A DNA stretch of 64,000 nt from assembly GCA_020634455.1 (NCBI GenBank), contig JACKBQ010000002.1:1860001-1924000 (forward strand), in the 5' to 3' direction. Of the stretch, positions 1 through 8,323 are shown one piece after another. A model generated the notes under the pieces. It saw only the letters and a list, made by a program, of their open reading frames with translations. It made no database searches and was not told where the DNA came from. Each line of letters begins with the position of its first letter. Position 1 is the first letter of the stretch. This DNA is from Ardenticatenaceae bacterium (lineage in GTDB: Bacteria; Chloroflexota; Anaerolineae; Promineifilales; Promineifilaceae). A program made the position numbers and the translations under genes.

Positions 1-19
1 ATAATAAAAATAGCAACAA

Positions 20-48
20 TTGACAATTCAGTCTGGTATTGCTATACT
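20..48 (+). promoter_or_regulatory. Sigma-70 type promoter upstream of the SufR-like regulator
   Basis: TTGACA at 20-25 and TATACT at 43-48 are separated by exactly 17 bases. Transcription from here would start near 55 and give an untranslated leader of about 210 bases before the proposed GTG start at 269. No certain SufR operator was recognised. Confidence 0.6.
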
Positions 49-268
49 CTCCCCTGAAATTTCTAACGCAACCAGGGAAACCAAGCAGAATAACCCAAAC
101 ATTCTTGTCTATATTCTGTTAATATTTTTGTAAAACTAGCTGGTTGAGGTCGTTGGAATCGCTTGTGTGCAGGCAACGGCCGTTGGCGGATACATGTCTA
201 TGCAGAACAGTCACGCCAATTTCCATTCAGCAAGAGGCATTGCTGCATTTTGGACAAAGGATTTTATC

Positions 269-931
269 GTGAAATCGGTAACGAGCAAGGATAAACAGAA
301 CACCCGAGACCTCATTTTACATGCGCTCAAATCATCGGCTCAATGTAATATTGAGTCCTTGGCGGAAGCGGCAGATGTGTCGCCAATCACCGTGCGCCAT
401 CATTTAAATGTATTGCAGGCTGAGGGGCTGATTGAAGTGGAAAGTGTACGGCGCAAGGTAGGACGGCCGTATTACGTGTACAGTCTTAGCGATAAAGGCA
501 ATGAGCTGTTCCCCCAAAAATATTTCAGCCTCACCAATCGCCTGCTGGAAGAGCTAAAAGATCGCCTGCCGCCAGACACTGTGAATGAAATTTTCATTAG
601 CCTGGTGGGGCGCATCATGGATGAACGGGCGGGTGAATTTGAGGGGCTTCCCTTTGAAGACCGGCTGAATTATGTGGTTAACTTGCTAGAAAAAGAAGGG
701 TTCCTGGCGCGCTGGGAAAAACGAGAAGACGGCCGTTACCAAATCATCGAATACAGTTGCCCGTATATTTCTATGGGGCAGCAGCACGCCGAGGTGTGTA
801 CGCTGGACAAACAGTTGATGGTGACGGTGCTGGGAACGGCCGTTGAGCAGCACAGTTGTATGCTCAATGGGGATGATTGCTGCCAATTCACCTTGCCGTT
901 ACGGCCGTCTGACATCCAAATAAATTCATAA
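269..931 (+). CDS. SufR-like Fe-S sensing transcriptional regulator
   Basis: Winged-helix DNA-binding protein of 220 residues that probably senses iron-sulfur status. Residues 10-75 carry an ArsR/DeoR-like helix-turn-helix with the core DVSPITVRHHLNVL and a wing. The C-terminal third has cysteines at 164, 177, 197, 204 and 205, of which 164, 177 and 205 match the spacing of the cluster-binding cysteines known in cyanobacterial SufR. The start is set at GTG 269 because AAAGGA lies eight bases upstream and the protein then has the usual SufR length; an open frame extends to GTG 167 but its translation looks non-coding. The next gene encodes a DUF59 Fe-S assembly protein 24 bases downstream, which supports the role. 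An ACGGCCGT site encodes Thr-Ala-Val near the cysteines. The exact target genes are unknown. Confidence 0.8.
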   Translation: MKSVTSKDKQNTRDLILHALKSSAQCNIESLAEAADVSPITVRHHLNVLQAEGLIEVESVRRKVGRPYYVYSLSDKGNELFPQKYFSLTNRLLEELKDRLPPDTVNEIFISLVGRIMDERAGEFEGLPFEDRLNYVVNLLEKEGFLARWEKREDGRYQIIEYSCPYISMGQQHAEVCTLDKQLMVTVLGTAVEQHSCMLNGDDCCQFTLPLRPSDIQINS

Positions 932-955
932 AACAGATACTGAAGGAATAAACAA

Positions 956-1261
956 ATGATCGCCAATAAAGAAGAGGAATTGATTGAGTCGCTACGCAGC
1001 GTCATTGATCCGGAAATTGGTCTAAACGTGATTGAGTTGGGCCTGGTACGCAATTTGGACATTAACCAAGAGAGCGACGCCGCCAACATTACCATGATCC
1101 TCACCACCCCATTCTGCCCTTACGGCCCGCAAATTATCGAGCAGGTCCGCATGGTGGGCAACCAGGTGATGGAAGGTGGCGTGACGGTGGAAATTGGCAC
1201 CGAACTGTGGGACCCCTCCATGATGGAAGAAGGCGCTGGCGGCGACTGGGGACTATTTTAA
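956..1261 (+). CDS. DUF59/MIP18-family iron-sulfur cluster assembly protein
   Basis: Protein of 101 residues covering one complete MIP18 (DUF59) domain. It begins with the typical helix and SVIDPEIGLNVIELGLV segment (about 15-31) and contains the conserved Thr-Pro-x-Cys-Pro motif around Cys54. Members of this family (SufT, PaaD, C-terminal part of Mrp relatives) help load or transfer Fe-S clusters. GAAGGA lies eleven bases before the ATG. It follows the SufR-like gene by 24 bases and is likely co-transcribed, so a role in SUF-type maturation is a reasonable inference; no sufBCD genes are in the window. The acidic and glycine-rich C-terminus (MMEEGAGGDWGLF) is short and probably disordered. 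Confidence 0.82.
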   Translation: MIANKEEELIESLRSVIDPEIGLNVIELGLVRNLDINQESDAANITMILTTPFCPYGPQIIEQVRMVGNQVMEGGVTVEIGTELWDPSMMEEGAGGDWGLF

Positions 1262-1318
1262 GCTCAGTAACTCATTGGACACAGAAAAACAGTGATTTTC
1301 ACAGGTGAGTCCAGAGAA

Positions 1319-1350
1319 AAAATCTGTGTAATCTGCGAAATCTGTGGATG
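1319..1350. repeat. Intergenic AATCTGTGTAATCTGCG-type repeat
   Basis: The gap between the convergent DUF59 and GT2 genes holds the phrase AATCTGTGTAATCTGCGAAA followed by TCTGTGG. Related phrases occur at 2328-2394, 7121-7194, 11881-11928, 35279-35337, 55277-55345 and 55670-55735. Its function is unknown; such short non-coding repeats are common in environmental Chloroflexota-like genomes. Confidence 0.75.
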
Positions 1351-1366
1351 ATAATTTTCCATTCAC

Positions 1367-2296
1367 TTAAAGTAAAGGCTCCCGCTCTGGGAGCTTTTTC
1401 TTTTGCTCGCTTCCAAATAGTTTTTCATACAAAAACCCTGTGCCGTTGGCCACCTGGGTAAAAAATAGCATCCCGGTCAAAATAAATGCCCGAATATCCC
1501 GTGCCATTGTTAAGGGAAATGTAACGAGCTTGAAATAAAAATGGGGCGGTTCCAAATGCACTGCCTCGTTTTTACGCTCGCTGCGCAACGAACGGTATAG
1601 CCATGCGCCACGGCCGTAATTAAAGTGCTGCCGCCAAAATGAAAGCAAATTCAGGTTATGCTCATGGTAAATAACAGCACGAGGCCGGTAAACCATGCCC
1701 AAACCGTGATCCAGCCAGCGGTCACACAGTTCCCGGTCCTCTCCAGCAGCGAGGGGAATCGTCTCGTCAAAACCACCAATTCGCCAAAACCGCTCTGTGG
1801 CCAGGGCAAAATTATTAGATGTAAAAAAGAGGGCGCGGGATTCGGTCTGGTTGTAATAATGATACAAAAAGTCTATAAGCAGCTGGCTGGTAATGGAAAA
1901 TGGGTTGCGGTGCAGCGCGTTTCTGGTGTACCCACCTACCATTTTGTCCGAATCGGTTACCAGTTGAGTCGCTAGCTGGCGCAGCCAGGCGGATGCTGGG
2001 GCACAATCATCATCGGTAAAGGCCAGGAAACGGCCGTTTGCCATTTTGGCCCCCTTATTCCGCGCGGCCGCAGGTCCCTGGTTCGGCTGCTGCACGTAAC
2101 GCAAACAAAACCGTCCCTCAAACTCCGCCACAATTTCCGCCAACGACTGTCCACCGCCATCATTGACCACAATCACTTCAAACCCGTCGCGCGGGTAGTC
2201 CAGCGCAGCCAGTGCTTGCAGACAGCGGCGCAGCTGCCGAGGCCGGTTAAACGTGGGCACAATTATGGAGATTGTGGGCAATTGTTCATTAAACAT
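1367..2296 (-). CDS. Family 2 glycosyltransferase
   Basis: GT-A fold glycosyltransferase of 309 residues. Residues 9-48 give the nucleotide-binding strand-loop (IIVPTFNRP ... VIVVNDGGG) and the metal-binding acidic motif TDDD lies at 94-97. A later AAGEDRELCDRW segment matches the family's catalytic-base region. It is the last gene of a minus-strand polysaccharide operon, separated from the ABC transporter ATPase gene by about 120 bases containing AATCTGCG repeats. The sugar donor and acceptor cannot be told from sequence. A hydrophobic stretch near residues 255-285 may associate with the membrane. It resembles the GT2 at 4537-5433, suggesting an old duplication. Confidence 0.85.
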   Translation of the reverse strand: MFNEQLPTISIIVPTFNRPRQLRRCLQALAALDYPRDGFEVIVVNDGGGQSLAEIVAEFEGRFCLRYVQQPNQGPAAARNKGAKMANGRFLAFTDDDCAPASAWLRQLATQLVTDSDKMVGGYTRNALHRNPFSITSQLLIDFLYHYYNQTESRALFFTSNNFALATERFWRIGGFDETIPLAAGEDRELCDRWLDHGLGMVYRPRAVIYHEHNLNLLSFWRQHFNYGRGAWLYRSLRSERKNEAVHLEPPHFYFKLVTFPLTMARDIRAFILTGMLFFTQVANGTGFLYEKLFGSEQKKKLPEREPLL

Positions 2297-2327
2297 GATT
2301 GGAAACTACCCTTTGTTAAAAACTATC

Positions 2328-2394
2328 CGCAAATTTCGCAGATAATGCGGCACAAAATCTGCGAAATCTGCGTTAATCTGTGGATTAATCCTTA
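2328..2394. repeat. AATCTGCG-type repeat cluster with inverted halves
   Basis: The gap between the GT2 and Wzt-like genes contains CAAATTTCGCAGATAATGCG and a following AAATCTGCGAAATCTGCG phrase in opposite orientation, so the segment can fold. It belongs to the same family as 1319-1350. Confidence 0.7.
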
Positions 2395-2418
2395 TTGCCG
2401 ATATTGTCTATTCCTGTG

Positions 2419-3693
2419 CTAATCCGTCACGGCGTCTGGAATGGAATCAAATCGCCATTTGAACGGGGGGCGCAAAATCCCTTTTTGGCCGCCTTTGCCG
2501 TCGGTTGTCATGTGCAGTGGGTACATATGCCAGTGGTAATCATATGCGTAGGCCCAATCCGGGGCGTGAATCCCCACATCAACATGGTAAAGCCCACTCA
2601 CCAGGTCTAGCCGATCAAATTCCAGGGTGAAACGGCCGTTTCCCGACACATTCAGCCCATCCACTTCTCCTTCTCCATTTGTATTCACGGCACAGCAAAC
2701 CTGCCGATCTCGCGTGATGATCACATTAAAAATTGGATTAACAATAAGTTTTGGCGCATGATAAGCAATTTCCACCGTCAATGGTTGGCCGGCGGGCAAT
2801 GAACCGATAGCCTCGCCATTTTTATCTCGCAGTAAAACCTCGGTAATCTCCATTTCCCTGGTGCCAAAACGATGCACTTTCTTCTTGGCACGAAAAGTCG
2901 GATCGTCAGCCTCCTGCTCATCCCCGACCACAGACCGCAGCCGCCGCTTCTTGGTGGCGCTCATTTCTGTGGCATATTGTCCCACCACCATCTCCGGGTC
3001 ACCGTGCGCCACCAGGTGCCCATTGTGCAGCCAAAGCACCTCATCGCACAGCTCGCGCACCTGGTTTACTTGATGAGACACAATCACAATGGTGACGCCT
3101 TCTTCCTTGAACTTCTCCAACCGATCAAAACATTTGCGCCGGAACGCTTCGTCGCCAACTGCCAGCACTTCATCAATGAGCAAAATGTCTGGGCTTGTGT
3201 GCGCAGCCACAGCAAAAGCCAGGCGCATCTGCATGCCGGTGCTGTACGTGCGCAAGGGGCTCTCAATAAATTCGCCAATTTCAGCAAAATCTACAATAGC
3301 ATCGAACCGTTCATCCACTTCGCGCCGGGTTAAACCAGAAATCACCCCACTGATGTAGATATTTTCCCGTCCGGTCAAATCGGGTCGTAAACCAGCCTTG
3401 AGATCGAGGAAGCCACCGATACGGCCGTTTACCGCCACGCTTCCTTCATCTGGCTTGCCTACTCCGCCAATAAGCTGCATCAAAGTAGATTTGCCCGCCC
3501 CGTTTTCGCCAATCACCCCCACAATTTGGCCCGGAGCAATGCTAAAATCAATCCCCCGCAGCCCCCAGAAAACCCGCTCAGGACGCATCCCCGGCAAGCC
3601 CCGCGCCAACATTTCCAAAACAGTCGTCGGCCGATCCTTGCTAAAATGGTAAAACTTTTTGCCCAAACCCTGCACAACAATTGCGTCTTTCAT
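2419..3693 (-). CDS. Polysaccharide ABC exporter ATP-binding protein (Wzt-like) with C-terminal carbohydrate-binding domain
   Basis: ATPase of 424 residues for polysaccharide export. The nucleotide-binding domain (about 1-250) has Walker A GENGAGKST at 62-70, signature STGMQMRL near 151, Walker B ILLIDE at 170-175 and the H-loop in IVSHQ. Residues from about 275 form an added domain of the kind that in Wzt recognises the finished glycan. ATG 3693 is chosen because AGGAG sits just upstream and it overlaps the permease stop by one base (TAATG), the mark of translational coupling; a longer frame runs into the permease gene. The partner is the permease at 3693-4526. It likely exports the glycan built by the surrounding transferases. 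Confidence 0.88.
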   Translation of the reverse strand: MKDAIVVQGLGKKFYHFSKDRPTTVLEMLARGLPGMRPERVFWGLRGIDFSIAPGQIVGVIGENGAGKSTLMQLIGGVGKPDEGSVAVNGRIGGFLDLKAGLRPDLTGRENIYISGVISGLTRREVDERFDAIVDFAEIGEFIESPLRTYSTGMQMRLAFAVAAHTSPDILLIDEVLAVGDEAFRRKCFDRLEKFKEEGVTIVIVSHQVNQVRELCDEVLWLHNGHLVAHGDPEMVVGQYATEMSATKKRRLRSVVGDEQEADDPTFRAKKKVHRFGTREMEITEVLLRDKNGEAIGSLPAGQPLTVEIAYHAPKLIVNPIFNVIITRDRQVCCAVNTNGEGEVDGLNVSGNGRFTLEFDRLDLVSGLYHVDVGIHAPDWAYAYDYHWHMYPLHMTTDGKGGQKGILRPPFKWRFDSIPDAVTD

Positions 3694-4526
3694 TACAGCT
3701 CCTCCACAAATCGGTAATTCACGCGCCGAAAGATCGCATAACCGATAAGACACATAAAAATTGCCAGAAGCGTTGGCCACATCAGCGATCCCCAATCAAG
3801 CGGACGGTCGCCAATCAACACAGCCCGGTATGTTTCAATAATGGCAACCATTGGATTAAGTCGGTACATGCTCCCATATTGCTCCGGCAGCAGGCTGGCA
3901 TCATAAAAAATGGGGGTCAGGAAAAAGAAAAGGCGCAAAATCACCCCCAGCAAATGCTGCGTATCGCGGAATAAAACGTTGGTGCTGGCCACCAGATAGG
4001 AAAATCCCAAAATCAGCAAAAATTGCAAAGCCATCAAAAATGGCAGCAGCAACAGTCGAGGGCCTAAATGGGCGTTTTCAATCAGCAAAATAATCAGCAG
4101 AATCGGCAACGAAAAGATAAAATCCATCATGCGGGTAATGTTGGTCACAATGGGCAAAATAGCCAAACTAAAACCAGGCCGTCGCACCAGTTCGCGATTC
4201 CCAGTGATTACATTGGCCGCCTGCGTTAGACCACCTTGCAACCATTCCCAAGACAGCAAGCCAATAAAAACCTGCGATGAGAAGCGACTCATGTTCACAG
4301 TTAGCACCACACGAAAAATAAAGTAAAAGACCAGCAGGTGCATCAATGGATTCAGCAAAGACCAGGCAAACCCCATAAACGAATGCTTATATTGCATACG
4401 CATCTCACGCAATACTAGCTCACGCATCAGGTCACGCTGATACAGCAATGCCCGCTGCCAGCCCGCGGCCTGGTTCCGGTTTTTAGTCTGACCACTATCT
4501 GTTATTTGGTCATTCATAAATTTCAT
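3693..4526 (-). CDS. Polysaccharide ABC exporter permease (Wzm-like, ABC-2 type)
   Basis: Integral membrane permease of 277 residues with about six hydrophobic segments. The N-terminal ELVLREMRMQYKHSFMGFAW stretch is typical of the ABC-2 polysaccharide export family, where it forms the interfacial helix region before the first membrane span. With the adjacent ATPase it should form the inner-membrane channel for a lipid-linked glycan. The start may be ATG 4526 or the internal ATG 4517 (MNDQ). It contains no copy of the ACGGCCGT octamer, unlike almost all neighbours. It sits between a GT2 gene and the Wzt-like gene in one transcription unit. Confidence 0.87.
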   Translation of the reverse strand: MKFMNDQITDSGQTKNRNQAAGWQRALLYQRDLMRELVLREMRMQYKHSFMGFAWSLLNPLMHLLVFYFIFRVVLTVNMSRFSSQVFIGLLSWEWLQGGLTQAANVITGNRELVRRPGFSLAILPIVTNITRMMDFIFSLPILLIILLIENAHLGPRLLLLPFLMALQFLLILGFSYLVASTNVLFRDTQHLLGVILRLFFFLTPIFYDASLLPEQYGSMYRLNPMVAIIETYRAVLIGDRPLDWGSLMWPTLLAIFMCLIGYAIFRRVNYRFVEEL

Positions 4527-4536
4527 CCTCGTTCAT

Positions 4537-5433
4537 TCATAAAGTTGCTAAACGCGCCAGGCGGCTTGCCTGGCGCTGATAAAATTGCCCCAAACGATAG
4601 GCCGTTTGCGCCATAGCTACCAGCGCCAAAAAGGGAAATGGCTCCTGGCGCTGTTTGGCTGAGCTGCCAAGCGCTGCGTAAAATTCTTTGGCTGGTTTGG
4701 GCTGCATCACCAGGCCGTTTTTGGCCTGGTCGGCAATAGCTTGCAAAAAATAGTGACCGCCACGGCCGTATCTAAACTGCTGCTGAATATGCCCCCAGCT
4801 GGTCAGGTTATGATGATGCCAAACCTGGGCCGTGGGCCAATACCCCTGGCGGTACCCAGAAGCGACCATGCGAAAACCCAACTCCATATCTTCCCCGCCA
4901 GCCAGGGGAAACCGCTGACTAAACCCGCCAACGGCCGTAAATGCCGCGCGTTTGTAGGCCACATTGTTAGAAACCAGCATGAGCCGATTTTTAGCCTCAT
5001 CCTGCATGTACTCGTACATAAATTCAATTAAAAATTGCGCCGCCCGCATGGCCAGTTTGTCTGGCTGCGGATTGCGCCAGGCACCGCCTAACCCATCGCA
5101 ACCGGTTTGGCTGAGTCCGGCGGCGAACTGGTGCAGCCAATCTGGCAGCACCTGGCAATCGTCGTCTGTAAACGCCAAATTTTCAAAGCTGGCCGCGGCC
5201 GCCCCCTGGTTGCGTGCCGCTGCGGGGCCTGCCTGGGCAACAGTAATGAGCCTGAGCGGCAAAGATTGTTGTAGTTGGGGGGAAACGGCCGTAAACGAAT
5301 CCGCTCCCCCATCATTCACCACAATTAGCTCCCACGCACCCGCCGGGTACGCCAGCTGGCAAAAGCTGCGCAAGCACGCCGCCAACCGCTCTGGGCGGTT
5401 CCTCGTGGGAATGATGACACTAAACCGCATCAT
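4537..5433 (-). CDS. Family 2 glycosyltransferase
   Basis: GT2 enzyme of 298 residues. The first 50 residues carry SVIIPTRNRP and ELIVVNDGG, and TDDDCQVLPDW near 94-104 supplies the DxD-type metal site; AGGEDMELGFRM is the later catalytic region. It overlaps the sulfotransferase gene upstream by four bases (ATGA), showing coupling. Overall architecture and several phrases (QAGPAAARNQGA, TDDDC) match the GT2 at 1367-2296. It presumably adds one sugar to the exported polysaccharide; specificity cannot be inferred. Confidence 0.85.
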   Translation of the reverse strand: MMRFSVIIPTRNRPERLAACLRSFCQLAYPAGAWELIVVNDGGADSFTAVSPQLQQSLPLRLITVAQAGPAAARNQGAAAASFENLAFTDDDCQVLPDWLHQFAAGLSQTGCDGLGGAWRNPQPDKLAMRAAQFLIEFMYEYMQDEAKNRLMLVSNNVAYKRAAFTAVGGFSQRFPLAGGEDMELGFRMVASGYRQGYWPTAQVWHHHNLTSWGHIQQQFRYGRGGHYFLQAIADQAKNGLVMQPKPAKEFYAALGSSAKQRQEPFPFLALVAMAQTAYRLGQFYQRQASRLARLATL

Positions 5434-6221
5434 GACAAATAGCCCAGGCGCTCCATGGTGGGACCCGCAACTTTCAGAATGGTGCCTAGCTCTTCTGGCG
5501 TCAACCCTTTTTGGTATTTACCAATGGAGCCAGGATCGATCATATCTGGGGGAAAACCGGCCGGGTTCACGCCAATCGCCTCGCTGATACGCTGCAATTC
5601 CTTCGCAGGCTCGTGCATTAGCGCTTCGTACTGCAAAATCACCAGCTTATCGGCATGGGTTTCCATTATTTCGATGGCGCGCACCCAGCGCGTGGCAATC
5701 TTTTCGGCGGTATCCATATTGCCAACCCAGTCACTGTTTTTCCAGCTTGTACGGGCCTTTACCAGCGTTGAGCTTGCCACATCACGGCAATCGCGGTAGA
5801 TGACCAGACGAACCAAATCATCTTCCTTCACAAATTTATTCATGCGGTACAAATAGTGCGGCCATTTGTCGCCAATCACCTTTACACCGGGAAACATACG
5901 ATGATAAATTGCTTCCAGCGCTGCGGGAGTAACGGCCGTTCCCCCACACTGCTGCCGCAAAAAATACAAATGACGCACAATAAACGCCAGATTTTTAAAC
6001 TTCATCCTTTGTGTGCTACCACTGTCAGCCACATCAAACGCCAGCATCCCCTGCACGCGCCGCCAACGCGTCCACACATGACGCGCATACTCATTAAATG
6101 AATGCCCCAAATAAGTAAAGTTCCCAAATTCATTGGTCAGGCCAATCTCCGGGTGCAAATGGCACAATGTCTGAAGCAGCGTGGTGCCAGACCGTTGGTG
6201 TCCACCAATAAGCAAAATCAT
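5430..6221 (-). CDS. PAPS-dependent sulfotransferase family protein
   Basis: Protein of 263 residues with the 5'-phosphosulfate binding loop GGHQRSGTTLLQTL at residues 6-19 and a 3'-phosphate binding segment (VIYRDCRDVASSTLVKARTSW). These are the two signature regions of carbohydrate and tyrosylprotein sulfotransferases that use 3'-phosphoadenosine-5'-phosphosulfate. Lying inside a polysaccharide operon next to a second sulfotransferase, it most likely sulfates the glycan. The gene overlaps the next GT2 gene by four bases. The true substrate and whether it acts before export are inference. One ACGGCCGT copy is present near 5934. Confidence 0.82.
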   Translation of the reverse strand: MILLIGGHQRSGTTLLQTLCHLHPEIGLTNEFGNFTYLGHSFNEYARHVWTRWRRVQGMLAFDVADSGSTQRMKFKNLAFIVRHLYFLRQQCGGTAVTPAALEAIYHRMFPGVKVIGDKWPHYLYRMNKFVKEDDLVRLVIYRDCRDVASSTLVKARTSWKNSDWVGNMDTAEKIATRWVRAIEIMETHADKLVILQYEALMHEPAKELQRISEAIGVNPAGFPPDMIDPGSIGKYQKGLTPEELGTILKVAGPTMERLGYLS

Positions 6222-6225
6222 AAAA

Positions 6226-7092
6226 TCACCCAGCGCCCTTCAACTTTTGCTTCCAAAATTGCCACCACCAATTGGCGTCCTCAGCGTATCCTTTATCAAG
6301 TAAAAGATGGCCAGCCTCTTTGTCAAATTTATAAGCATCGGTCAAACTAAAATGCGTCTGCCAATCACCGATGCGCCCACCGCGCCGGAATTTTTCTTCC
6401 CCCCCCTTAAAATTCATGTCAAAATCAGTTTTGTTGAAAATATCCTGCAAAATTGCATCATCATACGGAATGCCACAAAAATCGAACATTTTTTTATAAT
6501 TGGGTATTGGCTCCGTACGCAATTCTTCGTAACGCATCTCCAAAAAGCGGTCGCCCAGGCGCTTACCTTCGTTGCTGGCGCGGCGCACCGCATCATGCCA
6601 GCTTTTGGCGGAAGCGGCCATAGACTTGCCAAACGTGCGCTCCCAATCTGGCATCCAGGAGCGCGTGGCTGCCCGAACCGAAACGCAAACATCACGGCCG
6701 TCTCGCAGAACATGAATAAAACGTGCCTGCGGGAATATTTCTTCAATCAAGGGGATGGCATACAGGTGCGAAGGGCTTTTTTCAACCATAAATTGATGCT
6801 GCGGTTCTATCGCCTGAGACATCATCCGCTGGGCCATTTCCTGTGTCAGACCCAAAACCTGCTCGCGCTCCAAAAACCGCCCCAGGCCAGACGCTTTGGG
6901 CGGCCAATGAGCGTGAGTAAACAGGGAGCCAACACCATTGTCTTTGGTAAAAAGCCAGGACTCAAACACGCCAGCCACTTTGGGATGCGCATTAAAAATA
7001 TCAAACACCCAGGTTGTGCCCGAACGAGCCGCTCCCAAAATAAAAATCGGGTCAGCGGTAAGTTGCGAAAATTTATTTTCCAATATCTTCAT
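6226..7092 (-). CDS. PAPS-dependent sulfotransferase family protein
   Basis: Second sulfotransferase of 288 residues. The phosphosulfate loop FILGAARSGTTWVF lies at about 17-30, and the 3'-phosphate site is HVLRDGRDVCVSVRAATRSW. A GGRIGDW segment near the C-terminus, followed by a run of helices, is typical of bacterial Sulfotransfer_1/3 proteins. It precedes the first sulfotransferase by four bases. The two proteins are only distantly alike, so they probably modify different positions or sugars. The upstream gap of 118 bases carries the AATCTGCG-type repeat and might hold a secondary promoter. Confidence 0.85.
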   Translation of the reverse strand: MKILENKFSQLTADPIFILGAARSGTTWVFDIFNAHPKVAGVFESWLFTKDNGVGSLFTHAHWPPKASGLGRFLEREQVLGLTQEMAQRMMSQAIEPQHQFMVEKSPSHLYAIPLIEEIFPQARFIHVLRDGRDVCVSVRAATRSWMPDWERTFGKSMAASAKSWHDAVRRASNEGKRLGDRFLEMRYEELRTEPIPNYKKMFDFCGIPYDDAILQDIFNKTDFDMNFKGGEEKFRRGGRIGDWQTHFSLTDAYKFDKEAGHLLLDKGYAEDANWWWQFWKQKLKGAG

Positions 7093-7120
7093 CTAAAAAA
7101 CCTATAGCTCTGCTTAAAAG

Positions 7121-7194
7121 CCACAGAGAACTCAGAGAATCTAGAGATAACCGGGAAGGCAAATCTGTGTTAATCTGCGAAATCTGTGGTTTTC
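7121..7194. repeat. CACAGAG / AATCTGCG-type repeat
   Basis: The 118-base gap inside the glycan operon carries CCACAGAGAACTCAGAGAAT and then AATCTGTGTTAATCTGCGAA with TCTGTGG. Both halves recur at 55277-55345. It appears to be inserted material in an otherwise tightly packed operon. Confidence 0.7.
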
Positions 7195-7210
7195 CAGTAA
7201 ATTCACCTAT

Positions 7211-8323
7211 CTATTTGGGGCAATCTGCCATTACCCATTGATAAAAATCGGCAAAAGCGTCAATTTGCCGCTCTGCTTGAAACTGTGTTTGCACCCGAAT
7301 GCTTCCCGCCTGCCCCATCTGCTGACGCAGCGCGGGGGTTGCGGCCAATAACTTCACTTTTGCGGCCATTGCTTGAATATCGCGCCGGGGCAAGACAAAC
7401 CCGGTTTGCTCGGGCGCCACATTTTCGGGTAGGCCATCGGCGTCGCTGCACACCACAGGCAGCTGCATGGCCTGGGCTTCTAGCGCTGCGTAACAAAAAC
7501 CTTCGGCAACGGCCGTATGCAAAAAAATATCGGCATGGCGCAAAGCGTCCCGAACCTGATACCGTGAATGGCTGCCCCAAAATTGCACGACTTCGGTAAG
7601 ACCCAACTGCTGCCTGGCCACGTGCAGCGCGTCGGCATATTTACCTTCTCCAATAATGTCGTACTCGCAATGAATGCCCTGATCCAGCAAAAGCCGCACC
7701 ACCTGGAAGGCATCTTCATACCCTTTTTTCCATTCCAGTCGGGCTACGCTGATGAGGCGCAACGGCCGTTCGGCTGTGCCCACGACGAATTCATGTGTAC
7801 GGCCGTTTGCCTGCCAAAAATCACCATCTATGGCAGCGGGAATGATGCGGTGAGGCATGGTTGCCGGGCAGCCCAAACGGCCCACGCGCCGCCAGATATC
7901 TTGCCCCAGCACATGCAACGCATCCGCATTTTCCCATAGGACGCTATAAAAATTGGCCGGTTTTGTGTAATCAAACTCCGAAGCCTGTAACCCAACCGTC
8001 ACCTTGCAACCCAACTGTTTCATTAAAGAAATCCAGCGCGTCGCGGGCCATTGAAATTCAAAATGAAGCAAATCGGGCTGCAACGCGGCAATCTGCTGCA
8101 CCATTTTTGCGCCACCCGCACTTGGCGCAGGCAGCACATGCACCCGGCTGGTAATCTCGGGGCGCTGCAAATCTGGATAATGGCCCCAATCTGCCGCGCT
8201 ACTTTGCGGTGTTACCACCTGCACATCCCACCCTTTTTCTAGCAAGCCCATAAACTTACTCACGGTAAAGGTGAGTGATGGGCGTGGAAAGCCAGGGGTA
8301 ACAAATAAAACCAGTCGCATCAT
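7211..8323 (-). CDS. Family 4 glycosyltransferase
   Basis: GT-B fold transferase of 370 residues. The N-terminal domain starts with LVLFVTPGFPRPSLTFTVSKF; the C-terminal donor-binding domain has LRLISVARLEWKKGY and the family's E-x7-E motif in AEGFCYAALEAQAMQLPVVCSD. This is the usual GT4 (glycosyl transferase group 1) layout for retaining transferases using nucleotide sugars. Its start follows the stop of the preceding gene immediately. As part of the sulfated-glycan operon it should act in the cytoplasm on the growing chain. Two ACGGCCGT copies fall near its middle, around 7750-7805. Confidence 0.86.
   Translation of the reverse strand: MMRLVLFVTPGFPRPSLTFTVSKFMGLLEKGWDVQVVTPQSSAADWGHYPDLQRPEITSRVHVLPAPSAGGAKMVQQIAALQPDLLHFEFQWPATRWISLMKQLGCKVTVGLQASEFDYTKPANFYSVLWENADALHVLGQDIWRRVGRLGCPATMPHRIIPAAIDGDFWQANGRTHEFVVGTAERPLRLISVARLEWKKGYEDAFQVVRLLLDQGIHCEYDIIGEGKYADALHVARQQLGLTEVVQFWGSHSRYQVRDALRHADIFLHTAVAEGFCYAALEAQAMQLPVVCSDADGLPENVAPEQTGFVLPRRDIQAMAAKVKLLAATPALRQQMGQAGSIRVQTQFQAERQIDAFADFYQWVMADCPK

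Noticed and set aside
167..268. Upstream extension of the SufR-like gene to GTG 167
   Set aside because: The extra 34 residues look non-coding, while AAAGGA before GTG 269 and family length support the shorter form.
2419..3795. Longer frame of the Wzt-like gene starting at 3795
   Set aside because: It would overlap the permease by 100 bases; AGGAG and the TAATG junction fix the start at 3693.
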